A stretch of DNA of 64,000 nucleotides, taken from positions 23,404 to 87,403 of the forward strand of contig JAFZEX010000049.1 of assembly GCA_017560425.1 (NCBI GenBank), given 5' to 3'. Below the pieces are notes generated by a model that was given only the letters and a program-made list of their open reading frames with translations, did no database searches and was not told the origin of the DNA. Origin of the DNA: Alistipes sp. GTDB lineage: Bacteria > Bacteroidota > Bacteroidia > Bacteroidales > Rikenellaceae. The position numbers were made by a program, and so were the translations under genes. This document shows, piece after piece, positions 42,704 to 55,396 of the stretch. The stretch's first letter is position 1, and every line of letters begins with the position of its first letter.

Positions 42704-44617
42704 ATGAAACGCACGATTATTGACCTCTTCGAGGAGTCGGTAGCGAAGTACGCCACCAAGGAGTTTTTGCTCGAGAAGCACAATGGCAAGTTTGAGCCAA
42801 CGACATACGAGGCAACACGACAGGAGGTGCTCAAGGTGGGCGCTGGTCTTGTGGCGTTGGGCATCAAGCCCGAGAGCCGTGTGTCGATCCTTGCCGAGGG
42901 TTGCAACAATTGGATTATCTCGGAGCTTGGCTTGCTATACGCTGGCGCTATCAGTGTACCCCTCTCGATAAAGCTCGAGGAGGCTAACGACCTCTTGTTC
43001 CGCCTACGCCATGCCGACGTGGAGCTGATATTCGTGTCGCAGCACCAGCTACCAAAGATCCGCCGCATAGTCGAGGAGCTTCCACTACTAAAGCACATCG
43101 TGGTATGGGGCAATGTCGAGGGCGAGCTGCGTGAGGGCGAGCTGATGCTCGAGAGCCTCAAGCTAATGGGCGAGGAGCACCTCAAGGAGCACAAGGCAGA
43201 GTTCTTAGCCATAGGCAAGGCGCTAACAAACAACGACATAGCAACTATCACCTACACATCGGGAACTACGGCAGACCCCAAGGGTGTGGTGCTCACACAC
43301 CGCAACTACACAGCCAACGTGGAGCAGGCACGCTCGGTGGTAAACATTCCGTCGGAGTGGCGAACACTCATCATCTTGCCCCTCGACCACTGCTTTGCAC
43401 ATGTCGTAGGCTTCTACATCATGATTGCATGTGGTGCGTCGGTGGCAACAACCGAGGTGGGTCGCACACCGATGGAGACACTGAAGAACATACCTATAAA
43501 TATTAAGGAGGTGCGTCCACACTTCCTGCTCTCTGTTCCCGCCCTTGCCAAGAACTTCCGCAAGAGCATCGAGACATCTATCCGCAAGAAGGGCAAGACA
43601 ACAGAGCGACTATTCAGGCTTGCGCTCAAGACATCGTATGCCTACCAGGCTGACGGCTACACAAAGGGGCGTGGCTGGCGAGCACTGCTCAAGCCCGCAG
43701 TTATGCTCTTCGACAAGATACTATACTCAAAGGTGCGTGAGGCATTTGGCGGCGAGTTGCAGTTCTTTGTGGGCGGCGGAGCGTTGCTCGATAGCGAGCT
43801 TCAGCGCTTCTTCTACGCCATAGGTATACCTATGTTCCAGGGCTACGGTCTTTCGGAGGCAACGCCTGTAATCTCGACAAATGCCCCAACAAAGCGAAAC
43901 CACCGCTTCGGCTCGTCGGGCAGATTGGTTCAACCACTCGAAATCAAGATTCTCGATGACGAGGGCCGTGAGCTGCCACGAGGCGTAAAGGGCGAGATTG
44001 TCATCAAGGGCGAGAACGTGATGGCGGGATATTGGAAAAACCCCGAGTCTACAGCCGACACGGTGCGTGATGGCTGGCTACATACGGGCGACATGGGATA
44101 TATGGGCGAGGACGACTTCCTCTACGTATTGGGTCGCTTCAAGTCGCTGCTCATATCGTCGGACGGCGAGAAGTATAGCCCCGAGGGCATGGAGGAGGCG
44201 ATGGTGGACAAGTCGCCAATCATCGACCAGATAATGATCTACAACAACCAAAGCCCCTATACCATCGCCTTGGTTGTTGCCTCAAAGGAGAACCTCAACC
44301 GCCTGCTCAACGAGCGTGGCATGCAGGGCGAGGAGCGCTACCGTGAGGCAGCAAAATTGGTGGGTGCTGAGGTTGCCAAATACCGCACAGGAGGTGCCTA
44401 TGCCAACGAGTTCCCCGATAGATGGGTGCCCGCAGTAATTGCCCTTGCCCACGAGCCATTCACCGAGCAGAACGGCCTGGTAAACAGCACGATGAAGGTT
44501 GTGCGCAACAAGGTAGAGAAGCACTTCGAGGAGGCTATCGCCCATGCATACACCCCTGAGGGTAAGCTCATAGACAACGCCCGCAACATCGAGGCAATGC
44601 GCAAGCTATTGGGCTAA
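42704..44617 (+). CDS. Long-chain acyl-CoA synthetase (AMP-binding)
   Basis: A 637 aa ANL-superfamily enzyme that activates fatty acids to acyl-CoA through an acyl-AMP. The ATP motif is ITYTSGTTADPKGVVLTHRN near residue 184. Later motifs are FQGYGLSEATPVI and GWLHTGDMGYMGEDDFLYVLGR, with the hinge at GRFKSLLISSDGEKYSP. It resembles the FAA1/FadD15-type group. It stands alone, upstream of rnpB on the opposite strand. Confidence 0.9.
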   Translation: MKRTIIDLFEESVAKYATKEFLLEKHNGKFEPTTYEATRQEVLKVGAGLVALGIKPESRVSILAEGCNNWIISELGLLYAGAISVPLSIKLEEANDLLFRLRHADVELIFVSQHQLPKIRRIVEELPLLKHIVVWGNVEGELREGELMLESLKLMGEEHLKEHKAEFLAIGKALTNNDIATITYTSGTTADPKGVVLTHRNYTANVEQARSVVNIPSEWRTLIILPLDHCFAHVVGFYIMIACGASVATTEVGRTPMETLKNIPINIKEVRPHFLLSVPALAKNFRKSIETSIRKKGKTTERLFRLALKTSYAYQADGYTKGRGWRALLKPAVMLFDKILYSKVREAFGGELQFFVGGGALLDSELQRFFYAIGIPMFQGYGLSEATPVISTNAPTKRNHRFGSSGRLVQPLEIKILDDEGRELPRGVKGEIVIKGENVMAGYWKNPESTADTVRDGWLHTGDMGYMGEDDFLYVLGRFKSLLISSDGEKYSPEGMEEAMVDKSPIIDQIMIYNNQSPYTIALVVASKENLNRLLNERGMQGEERYREAAKLVGAEVAKYRTGGAYANEFPDRWVPAVIALAHEPFTEQNGLVNSTMKVVRNKVEKHFEEAIAHAYTPEGKLIDNARNIEAMRKLLG

Positions 44618-44635
44618 GCCGCTCAGCGACACAAC

Positions 44636-44670
44636 AAAAAAAGGAGTACCCCGAAGGATACTCCTTTTTT
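44636..44670. terminator. Bidirectional terminator (acyl-CoA synthetase and rnpB)
   Basis: AAAAAAAGGAGTA / TACTCCTTTTTT with a 10-nt loop, between convergent transcripts. It lies directly beyond the 3' end of rnpB. Confidence 0.85.
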
Positions 44671-44673
44671 CTT

Positions 44674-45014
44674 TGCACACGCTATAAGCCGAGTTCTGTT
44701 CCCTTGCGGGCCCCTATCATTTATCTACGACGACAATCACTTGCCGCCTCTAGCAACCTACCCCCCGACATTGGACGAGCAACCCTTAATTGTCGGTATA
44801 CATGGTCTTGCAACCCACGAGACGTACTGCCAAGGAGTATTGCTACCCTTGCGGTGGGCTCTTACCCCACCTTCTCACCCTTACCCTTGCGGGCGGTTAT
44901 TTTCTTCTACGCTACTATACCCTCTCGGATATCAAGCCATTAACTTGCGTGGCGCTCTCTGTTGCTCGGACTTTCCTCCCCCACCCTAAGGTGGCAGCGA
45001 TAGAGCACATGTGC
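44674..45014 (-). ncRNA. rnpB: RNase P RNA, bacterial type A
   Basis: Catalytic RNA that matures tRNA 5' ends. On the minus strand the 5' part has the conserved GGAGGAAAGTCCGAGCAACA and the 3' part has ACAGAACTCGGCTTAT, both diagnostic. P1 can form between GCACATGTGC near 45014 and GCGTGTGC near 44674. Repeated CGCAAGGG-type loops and a GGTGGGGTAAGAGCCCACC stem are present inside. Ends are estimated from pairing and from the promoter box. Small ORFs across it are spurious. Confidence 0.93.
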
Positions 45015-45018
45015 GGTG

Positions 45019-45026
45019 CAAAGGTA
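45019..45026 (-). promoter_or_regulatory. rnpB promoter -7 box
   Basis: TACCTTTG on the minus strand with TTG about 18-20 bp upstream, directly before the predicted RNA 5' end. Confidence 0.7.
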
Positions 45027-45057
45027 CAAAAAAATTGCTTAGCTCAACAAATTTTCG

Positions 45058-45065
45058 TATATTTG
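45058..45065 (+). promoter_or_regulatory. Nitroreductase-GH2 promoter -7 box
   Basis: TATATTTG with TTG at 45035-45037 (20 bp spacer), 18 bp before the ATG at 45084. Confidence 0.75.
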
Positions 45066-45083
45066 TAAAAATTACATCAGTTT

Positions 45084-48841
<3,758 letters not shown>

Positions 48842-48853
48842 GCATAGATACAA

Positions 48854-48887
48854 CAAAAGACCCCAAGAGTTGCTCTTGGGGTCTTTA
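48854..48887. terminator. Bidirectional terminator (GH2 and queA)
   Basis: A 14-bp stem AAAGACCCCAAGAG / CTCTTGGGGTCTTT with a TTG loop, between convergent genes. Confidence 0.88.
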
Positions 48888-48903
48888 AGTTATAGGAACA
48901 TTG

Positions 48904-50127
48904 CTACCTATCTACTTTTAAAAGTGACGAGTCGCCATAGCTCAAGAAGCGGAAGTCGTTGGCTAAGGCGTAGTCATAAATTTTGTGCCAATCATCTCCA
49001 ACATAGGCACTTACCAACAGCAGAAGCGTAGACTTTGGCTGGTGGAAGTTGGTGATGATGTAACGCACTATGCGGAAGCGGTAGCCAAGCGGCGTGATCA
49101 TAATCTGCGTAGCCGCCTTTAGCTGCTCCACACCTCGCTCAGTCATGTAGCTAAGCAGAGTCTGCAACGCCTCACGACCCGTAAACTCGGCAGGGATATC
49201 GTACAACTCCCACTGACCTACAACACGCTCTGGGTCAGCATCGCCCAGCATCTTAACACGCCACGCAAGTGCCGACAACGACTCCAAGGTGCGCACCGAC
49301 GTGGTGCCCACAGCAACGATTCGGTCAGCATTCTTAACGAGGTTCTCGATAGTTGCACGACGCACAATAAAGTGCTCGGTATGCATAGGGTGTTCGGCAG
49401 CGTCGTCAGCCTTAACAGGAAGGAACGTGCCCGCACCCACGTGCAACGTAACCTCCTCAAAACCAAAGCCCTTAGTCTGCATATTAGCAATAAGCTCGGG
49501 CGTGAAGTGCAGACCCGCCGTGGGCGCTGCCACCGAGCCCTCAAACTTGGCATATACGGTCTGGTAGCGGGTGTTGTCAATCTCCTCGCTATCACGGTTT
49601 AGGTATGGCGGAATAGGTATGCGACCCAGCATCTCGAGAAGCTGACCAAAGGTCTTGTCGGTGGTCCACCTAAAGCGCACGATGTGCTCACGTGTGCCAC
49701 GCTCAACAATCTCGGCACTAAGCCTATGTATCTCGCCCTCAGCCTCAAACTCAACAAACACCTCACCCTCTTTCCACTTCTTGAGGTTGCCCACAACACA
49801 GCTCCACTCCGACTCACCATGCACGCTAAAGGCATTTTCGTAGTCGGCAGGAGAGTGTGGCTCGAGGCAGAAGACCTCGATGCGTGCGCCCGACGCCTTG
49901 TGCATGATGATGCGAGCACGAACAACACGTGTGTTGTTAAAGACGAGCATAGCACCCTCGGGCAAGTAGTCGGCAACATGCGCAAACCTACTCTCGCTAA
50001 TCTCGCCATTATGGTAGACCATAAGTTTCGACTGCGAGCGCTCAGCAAGTGGGAACTTGGCGATGCGGCAGTCAGGAAGGTCGTAGTTGTAGTCGTTTAT
50101 ATCTATATGTCGCTCAACGCTTTGCAT
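48904..50127 (-). CDS. queA: S-adenosylmethionine:tRNA ribosyltransferase-isomerase QueA
   Basis: A 407 aa enzyme that adds the epoxycyclopentane group to preQ1 in tRNA to make epoxyqueuosine. Landmarks: DYNYDLPDCRIAKFPL, MLVFNNTRVVRARI, SVAAPTAGLHFTPELI, LHVGAGTFLPVKADD, HTEHFIV and TNFHQPKSTLLLLVSA. It is about 50 residues longer than E. coli QueA. Last gene of the murA operon. Confidence 0.95.
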   Translation of the reverse strand: MQSVERHIDINDYNYDLPDCRIAKFPLAERSQSKLMVYHNGEISESRFAHVADYLPEGAMLVFNNTRVVRARIIMHKASGARIEVFCLEPHSPADYENAFSVHGESEWSCVVGNLKKWKEGEVFVEFEAEGEIHRLSAEIVERGTREHIVRFRWTTDKTFGQLLEMLGRIPIPPYLNRDSEEIDNTRYQTVYAKFEGSVAAPTAGLHFTPELIANMQTKGFGFEEVTLHVGAGTFLPVKADDAAEHPMHTEHFIVRRATIENLVKNADRIVAVGTTSVRTLESLSALAWRVKMLGDADPERVVGQWELYDIPAEFTGREALQTLLSYMTERGVEQLKAATQIMITPLGYRFRIVRYIITNFHQPKSTLLLLVSAYVGDDWHKIYDYALANDFRFLSYGDSSLLKVDR

Positions 50128-50130
50128 TCT

Positions 50131-50538
50131 CTACTCTGTGATAAGATAGTCGGATAGTTTCTGCTTCCACTCCTCAGGCATCTCGACAGTCTGCTGCAGC
50201 TCGAAGTCGAAGGCAACCATCACCGACGAGCTCTCGGTAAGGCACTTATCGCCATGCATTATGCGCTGGTGAAGAGTCATGCTCTTAGTGCCGATACGTG
50301 ATACGTCGGTTGCAACAACAATGTCGTCGTGGAGGCGCACCTGACCATAGTAGTCGGTATGTGTCGATGCAGTGATGATGCGTAGGCGGTCAAAGACTCC
50401 GGCAATGCCCAAGACCTTGACGTAGAAGTCGGTCTTGCCCATGTCGAAGTAGCTCTGCTGCCATATGTTGTTTACGTGCAAGAAGCTATCAACGTCCGAA
50501 AAGCGCTTCTGCACGGGGGTTATAATCTGCTTTGCCAT
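50131..50538 (-). CDS. Hotdog-fold acyl-CoA thioesterase (YbgC/4HBT type)
   Basis: A 135 aa thioesterase with the 4HBT signature VQKRFSDVDSFLHVNNIWQQSYFD (catalytic Asp region) near residue 10. It hydrolyses short or aromatic acyl-CoAs; the exact substrate is not clear. It sits 3 bp before queA and 6 bp after tsaC in the operon. Confidence 0.85.
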   Translation of the reverse strand: MAKQIITPVQKRFSDVDSFLHVNNIWQQSYFDMGKTDFYVKVLGIAGVFDRLRIITASTHTDYYGQVRLHDDIVVATDVSRIGTKSMTLHQRIMHGDKCLTESSSVMVAFDFELQQTVEMPEEWKQKLSDYLITE

Positions 50539-50544
50539 AGGGTG

Positions 50545-51108
50545 TTAGCTGCGGATAATCTCTACCTCGCCACCCTCACCAAAGGCGATAATGGCACTTG
50601 GCTTCTGCGTAGGCTTGCCGTTGAAGCGTGGGTTTACAACATAGTCTACACCGTCGATAATCTCCTGCACAACATCCTTTAGGTGCTTAGCCGTAGGCTC
50701 GCCCGAGATGTTTGCCGAGGTAGAGACGATAGGCTTGCCAAATTTGCGCAACAACGCCTGGCAGAACTCGTGCTGAGGCACACGCACGCCGAGGGTCTTG
50801 CTTTCGGGGATAAGGTTTGGCGCAACGCCCACAGCACCCGGAAGGATTGCCGTGAGAGGCTTATCCGAGAGCTCCATAACCTCGAAGGCGATGCCTGGCG
50901 CACGGTTCACGTAGCGCACAATCATGTCGGCATCACGCATCAGGCAGAGCATCGAGCGCTTGTCCTCGCTCTGCTTTAGCTTGTATATCTTCTCGACGGC
51001 TGCCTCGTTTGTTGCGTCACAGCCGATGCCCCACACCGTGTCGGTGGGATAGAGGATAAGGCCACCAGCCTTCAACACCTCTATGCACTCTTCTACAGCT
51101 CGCTGCAT
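50545..51108 (-). CDS. tsaC: Threonylcarbamoyl-AMP synthase TsaC/Sua5 (short form)
   Basis: A 187 aa YrdC-domain enzyme that makes threonylcarbamoyl-AMP for the t6A modification of ANN-decoding tRNAs. Motifs: LYPTDTVWGIGCDATN, KQSEDKRSMLCLM, LTAILPG and VSTSANISGEPT. The C-terminal Sua5 domain is absent. Five bp after tdk. Confidence 0.92.
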   Translation of the reverse strand: MQRAVEECIEVLKAGGLILYPTDTVWGIGCDATNEAAVEKIYKLKQSEDKRSMLCLMRDADMIVRYVNRAPGIAFEVMELSDKPLTAILPGAVGVAPNLIPESKTLGVRVPQHEFCQALLRKFGKPIVSTSANISGEPTAKHLKDVVQEIIDGVDYVVNPRFNGKPTQKPSAIIAFGEGGEVEIIRS

Positions 51109-51112
51109 AACT

Positions 51113-51682
51113 CTACTTTGATGACATTAACTCGTTGAAACAGTGACGGCAAATAGGCTGATAGGTATCCTGGGCACCGAGCACAACCTGCTTCTCGTCG
51201 GCAGTTAGGCGGTGCGAGTGGTGCGCAAGGTCGCCACAGCGAACGCAGATGGCGTGCACCTTGGTGACATACTCAGCCGTAGCCATAAGCGCTGGCATAG
51301 GACCAAACGGAACACCCATATAGTCCATATCCAAGCCCGCAACGATAACACGCACGCCGCTATTAGCCAGCTGACGGCATACATCGACAATACCCGCATC
51401 GAAGAACTGCGCCTCGTCGATGCCGACAACATCTACGTCGGCAGTCATGAGCAGAATATTCTGCGCCGACTCAACAGGCGTAGAGTGAATGGCATGGCCC
51501 TCGTGCGACACCACATCCTCCTCCGAGTAGCGGATGTCGATCGATGGCTTGAAAATCTCAACCTTGAGGTTAGCAAACTGTGCTCGCTTCATGCGACGAA
51601 TAAGCTCCTCGGTCTTTCCCGAGAACATCGAGCCACAGATAACCTCGATCCAACCCTTATGTTTGTTACTCTCTAAAAACAT
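51113..51682 (-). CDS. tdk: Thymidine kinase (type II)
   Basis: A 189 aa nucleoside salvage enzyme. The P-loop is [14 protein letters not shown] near residue 17 and the Walker B/lid is [10 protein letters not shown] near residue 90. Zinc Cys pairs are CVRCG (near 146) and CRHC (near 181). It lies 14 bp after murA. Confidence 0.95.
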   Translation of the reverse strand: MFLESNKHKGWIEVICGSMFSGKTEELIRRMKRAQFANLKVEIFKPSIDIRYSEEDVVSHEGHAIHSTPVESAQNILLMTADVDVVGIDEAQFFDAGIVDVCRQLANSGVRVIVAGLDMDYMGVPFGPMPALMATAEYVTKVHAICVRCGDLAHHSHRLTADEKQVVLGAQDTYQPICRHCFNELMSSK

Positions 51683-51696
51683 CTATTTTACTTTTA

Positions 51697-53007
51697 TTAT
51701 TCATCGATTCGTGTGATTCGTGCGCCAAGTGCGTTAAGGCGGTTCTCGATATCACGATAGCCACGATCAATCTGCTCGATATTCTGAATTGTGCTCACGC
51801 CCTCGGCGCTCATGGCTGCGATAAGGAGTGCCACGCCCGCACGGATATCGGGCGATGTCATGTTGGCAGCACGCAAAGGCATCTGGTGGTCGTGACCAAT
51901 AACCGTAGCACGGTGTGGGTCGCAGAGGATAATCTGAGCACCCATGTCGATGAGCTTATCGACGAAGAACAAGCGGCTCTCGAACATCTTCTGATGGATA
52001 AGCACTGAGCCCTTAGCCTGAGTTGCCACAACCAAGAAGATAGACAACAAATCGGGAGTAAGGCCTGGCCATGGAGCATCGGCAATGGTCATGATTGAGC
52101 CATCGATAAAGCTCTCGATAGCGTAGTGATCCTGCTGTGGAATGTAGATATCGTCGCCACGCTGCTCGAACTTAATACCCATGCGGGCAAACTGAGCAGG
52201 GATAATACCGAGGTTCTCGTACGACACATCTTTGATGGTGAGCTCCGAGCGGTTCATAGCCGCCATACCGATGAAGCTACCCACCTCAATCATATCGGGA
52301 AGCATGGTATGCTCGGTGCCACCCAACTCTTCAACACCATCGATAACGAGGAGGTTAGAGGCGATACCCGAAATCTTAGCACCCATGCGGTTAAGCATCT
52401 TGCACAACTGCTGGAGATATGGCTCGCACGCAGCATTGTAGATTGTTGTGCGACCCTCAGCCATGACTGCCGCCATGACGATGTTTGCAGTACCTGTTAC
52501 CGATGCCTCGTCGAGGAGCATATATGTACCCTTAAGACGCTTAGCCTCAACAGTGTAGAACTCGTCGCTAAGGTCGAAGTTGAACTCTGCACCGAGCTTC
52601 TGGAAGCCGAGGAAGTGGGTATCAAGACGACGACGGCCAATCTTGTCGCCACCAGGCTTAGGCATGAAACCTACACCAAAGCGAGTGAGGAGTGGACCAA
52701 TCATCATCACCGAGCCACGCAAGCGACGACAGCGCTGATGGTAGTCCGACGAGCGTAGGTAGTCGAGGTTGATGTCGTCAGCCTGGAAAGCGAAGCTATC
52801 CTCCGACAAGCGCTCAACCTTAACACCCATAGCCGACATAAGCTCGATAAGCTGCATAACGTCGGCAATAACAGGAACATTTCGAAGAACAACACGCTCT
52901 GAGGTTAGAAGTGTTGCACATATGATTTGAAGTGCCTCATTCTTAGCACCTTGTGGCACAATCTCACCACTTAGGCGGTGACCGCCTTCTACTCTAAATT
53001 TTGCCAT
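51697..53007 (-). CDS. murA: UDP-GlcNAc 1-carboxyvinyltransferase MurA, Asp in place of catalytic Cys
   Basis: A 436 aa enzyme of the first committed peptidoglycan step (enolpyruvyl transfer to UDP-GlcNAc). It keeps the KN pair (PQGAKNEALQ) and the PGLTPD segment. Where E. coli MurA has PGGC (Cys115, the fosfomycin target) this protein has PGGDKIG, Asp at residue 121 (codon 52645-52647). Start ATG 53007 follows a TATCTTTG promoter; a TTG two codons upstream is less likely. It leads an operon with tdk, tsaC, thioesterase and queA. Confidence 0.95.
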   Translation of the reverse strand: MAKFRVEGGHRLSGEIVPQGAKNEALQIICATLLTSERVVLRNVPVIADVMQLIELMSAMGVKVERLSEDSFAFQADDINLDYLRSSDYHQRCRRLRGSVMMIGPLLTRFGVGFMPKPGGDKIGRRRLDTHFLGFQKLGAEFNFDLSDEFYTVEAKRLKGTYMLLDEASVTGTANIVMAAVMAEGRTTIYNAACEPYLQQLCKMLNRMGAKISGIASNLLVIDGVEELGGTEHTMLPDMIEVGSFIGMAAMNRSELTIKDVSYENLGIIPAQFARMGIKFEQRGDDIYIPQQDHYAIESFIDGSIMTIADAPWPGLTPDLLSIFLVVATQAKGSVLIHQKMFESRLFFVDKLIDMGAQIILCDPHRATVIGHDHQMPLRAANMTSPDIRAGVALLIAAMSAEGVSTIQNIEQIDRGYRDIENRLNALGARITRIDE

Positions 53008-53023
53008 AGTCAAAAATTTTTAT

Positions 53024-53031
53024 CAAAGATA
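53024..53031 (-). promoter_or_regulatory. murA operon promoter -7 box
   Basis: TATCTTTG on the minus strand, 16 bp before the ATG, with an upstream TTTG about 20 bp away. A 17-bp dyad (ATAACTTAATAAGTTAT, 53059-53075) lies just upstream. Confidence 0.7.
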
Positions 53032-53105
53032 CGAAAAAATCGCTGACTTAGGCAAATTATAACTTAATAAGTTATCAACAATTACTAAATATTTGCTGGG
53101 GGGCA

Positions 53106-53795
53106 CTACTTTATGGCCGCCAAAAACTCGGAGAACTCACGCCACAATGGCTCGGTTAGCAGCCACCACTCACGAGCCTCGGCACGCTGCGACGGACGCT
53201 CCGAGTCGATATCTCGGCGGAATGCCTCGTCGTCGGGATGTTCGTCAAGGCATAGCTCCTCGTAGTATGCCTTATGGCGTGACTTAAGCAGCGACAGCAG
53301 CGCCTTATCCACCTCGCCATCGCCACGATACGAAGCCCATAGACGAGCCACAACAGCCTCGGCAGACTTGTCGGTAAGGTCAATCAAAAGGTCGTCAAAC
53401 AGATCCCACTCCTCCATGGCTACATAGCAGAGTGCCAAGAGATTAACCGCCTCAAAGTGGTCCTCAGGATCGCAATCCAACAACAGCTCGAGCTGCGCCA
53501 TAGCCATCTCCAAGTCGCCAATGCGGAAGTGATCGACAGCCGAGCCATAGAGCACCGACACCGCAGCACGGCTATTGGCATGCTCCCACCTTAGAGGCAT
53601 AGCCTCATCTTCGGGCAGAGCATCTACCAAGAGTTGAAAAGCCTCATAGCGTGCCTCACACGCCTCGTCATATCTACCCTCCTTAACGAGCGCATCGATA
53701 TTCTCGTTGTGGCGCACAAAGTTATATCGTCCTCGACCCTCGAGCTCAAACATCTGGTCGGCAGTGGGGTTAAATTGTAGCTCCTTGTTTGACAT
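53106..53795 (-). CDS. TPR-like helical protein of unknown function
   Basis: A 229 aa acidic protein, predicted almost all helical, with degenerate tetratricopeptide-like pairs (FRIGDLEMAMAQLELLLDCDPED and following). No catalytic motif, signal or membrane segment was seen. Its start overlaps the end of cstA by 26 bp, so it is coupled to cstA. A link to peptide uptake or starvation is only positional. Confidence 0.6.
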   Translation of the reverse strand: MSNKELQFNPTADQMFELEGRGRYNFVRHNENIDALVKEGRYDEACEARYEAFQLLVDALPEDEAMPLRWEHANSRAAVSVLYGSAVDHFRIGDLEMAMAQLELLLDCDPEDHFEAVNLLALCYVAMEEWDLFDDLLIDLTDKSAEAVVARLWASYRGDGEVDKALLSLLKSRHKAYYEELCLDEHPDDEAFRRDIDSERPSQRAEAREWWLLTEPLWREFSEFLAAIK

Positions 53796-55203
53796 CTTTA
53801 CGAATTTTAGTCATCAATAATCCAGAAATCACCGCCGTAAGGGCAGCACCATATATATAAGCCTCAGCCGTTGCCCCCAAGCCCACGAATTGGCTTGACA
53901 CAAAGACAAACGACGAGCAGACGTAAGTCATTAACACTGCGGGAAGTAGCGCCAAGAAACTCACCTTCGAGCCTCGACGCATAAGCCATGCCGTAATCAT
54001 CCATAACGTGACGACAGAGAGGGCTTGGTTTGACCATGCGAAGTAGCGCCAAATAACATCAAAATCGATGAAGGCGATGCCAATGCCGATGGCAAAGAGC
54101 GGAAGGCTCACCACAAGGCGCTTCACGATAGGCTTTTGGTCGTAGTGCAACATATCGGCAATGATTAGGCGTGCCGAGCGAAAGGCGGTGTCGCCCGAGG
54201 TAATCGGCGCAACAACAACACCAAGCAGGGCGAGCACACCACCCACAACGCCGAGCGTCGTGTCGCTAATCACCGAAACGGCAACACCAGCATTACCGCC
54301 ATTCTGCTGCATAAACGAGTTAAGCCCCTCAACACCACCGAAAAACGCCATGGCTATAGCCGCCCACACAAGGGCGATAATCGACTCGGAGATCATAGCA
54401 CCAAAGAATATCGGACGAGCCTGCTTCTCGTTGGTCATGCAGCGAGCCATGAGTGGCGACTGCGTGGCATGAAATCCCGAGATAGCGCCACACGCAATAC
54501 TTATAAATAGCGTAGGCACAATGGGCAGTTTATCAGCGTTATAGTGCATATTATCGAACGACGTAAGCTCGGGCACCGAGTAGCCTCCGAAGAGCAAAAC
54601 ACCAAACAATGCCACCGCCATAAATATTAGTGAAGCACCAAACACGGGGTAAATCTTGCCGATAATCTTATCGACGGGCAACACCGTGGCAATAAAGTAG
54701 TAGACGATGATTATCGCCACCCACACGAGGTAGGGCGTGTCGGTCTTATCGCTAATAATCTGCGAGGGCGTGACAATAAATACTGCACCCACCAAAATCA
54801 TCAAAATGGGGATTACCACGAGGGTGAATTTATGCATTCCGCCACCGAGATATTTACCTATAATCTCGGGCAGGCTCTGTCCGCCGTTACGTATCGAAAT
54901 AACACCCGAAACAAAGTCGTGCATAGCGCCCATAAAAATGCCGCCGAGCGTAATCCACAGAAAGGCAACAGGACCATAGCACGCACCCATCAGAGCACCA
55001 AATATCGGGCCTGTGCCAGCAATGTTAAGTAGCTGAATTAGAAATATTCGCCAGCGTGGCAACGGCATAAAATCGACACCGTCGTAGTGTGTTTTCGAGG
55101 GCATATCTGCCTCGGGGTCGATACCCACCGTACGCTCCAAAAATCTACCATAAAGGAAGTAGGCAGCAACGAGCGAAACGAAGCATATTGCAAAGGTTAT
55201 CAT
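53770..55203 (-). CDS. Carbon starvation protein CstA family (pyruvate/peptide transporter type)
   Basis: A 477 aa polytopic membrane protein with about 13 hydrophobic segments. CstA landmarks: DGVDFMPLPRW, NIAGTGPIFGALMGACYGPVAFLWI, DFVSGVISIRNGG and SGFHATQSPLMARCMTNE. It is shorter than E. coli CstA (about 700 aa), as is common in Bacteroidetes. Relatives import pyruvate or peptides. A weaker promoter-like TAATTTTG lies at 55229-55236. Confidence 0.88.
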   Translation of the reverse strand: MITFAICFVSLVAAYFLYGRFLERTVGIDPEADMPSKTHYDGVDFMPLPRWRIFLIQLLNIAGTGPIFGALMGACYGPVAFLWITLGGIFMGAMHDFVSGVISIRNGGQSLPEIIGKYLGGGMHKFTLVVIPILMILVGAVFIVTPSQIISDKTDTPYLVWVAIIIVYYFIATVLPVDKIIGKIYPVFGASLIFMAVALFGVLLFGGYSVPELTSFDNMHYNADKLPIVPTLFISIACGAISGFHATQSPLMARCMTNEKQARPIFFGAMISESIIALVWAAIAMAFFGGVEGLNSFMQQNGGNAGVAVSVISDTTLGVVGGVLALLGVVVAPITSGDTAFRSARLIIADMLHYDQKPIVKRLVVSLPLFAIGIGIAFIDFDVIWRYFAWSNQALSVVTLWMITAWLMRRGSKVSFLALLPAVLMTYVCSSFVFVSSQFVGLGATAEAYIYGAALTAVISGLLMTKIRKDVKQGATI

Positions 55204-55360
55204 AGCAATTTTTCAAGCTTTAGTTGCACAAAATTAATAAAAATTTGCAACATTATCACACCCCACCCAAAAGATTAATTTTAGCGTGATTGCAAATCAC
55301 CCTGCAAGGCTTTTAACAATCAAACATCGAATATCGCTTCCAAAATTGAGATTTTTTGCG

Positions 55361-55368
55361 TATCTTTG
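55361..55368 (+). promoter_or_regulatory. Promoter of the large envelope protein gene
   Basis: TATCTTTG, 28 bp before the ATG. The leader holds a three-copy ACGCAT hexamer repeat (55381-55398). Confidence 0.7.
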
Positions 55369-55396
55369 TACGCTATTTATACGCATACGCATACGC

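Noticed and set aside
44704-45068. Several overlapping plus-strand ORFs of 79-92 aa
   Set aside because: They lie antisense to RNase P RNA, whose conserved segments explain the sequence.
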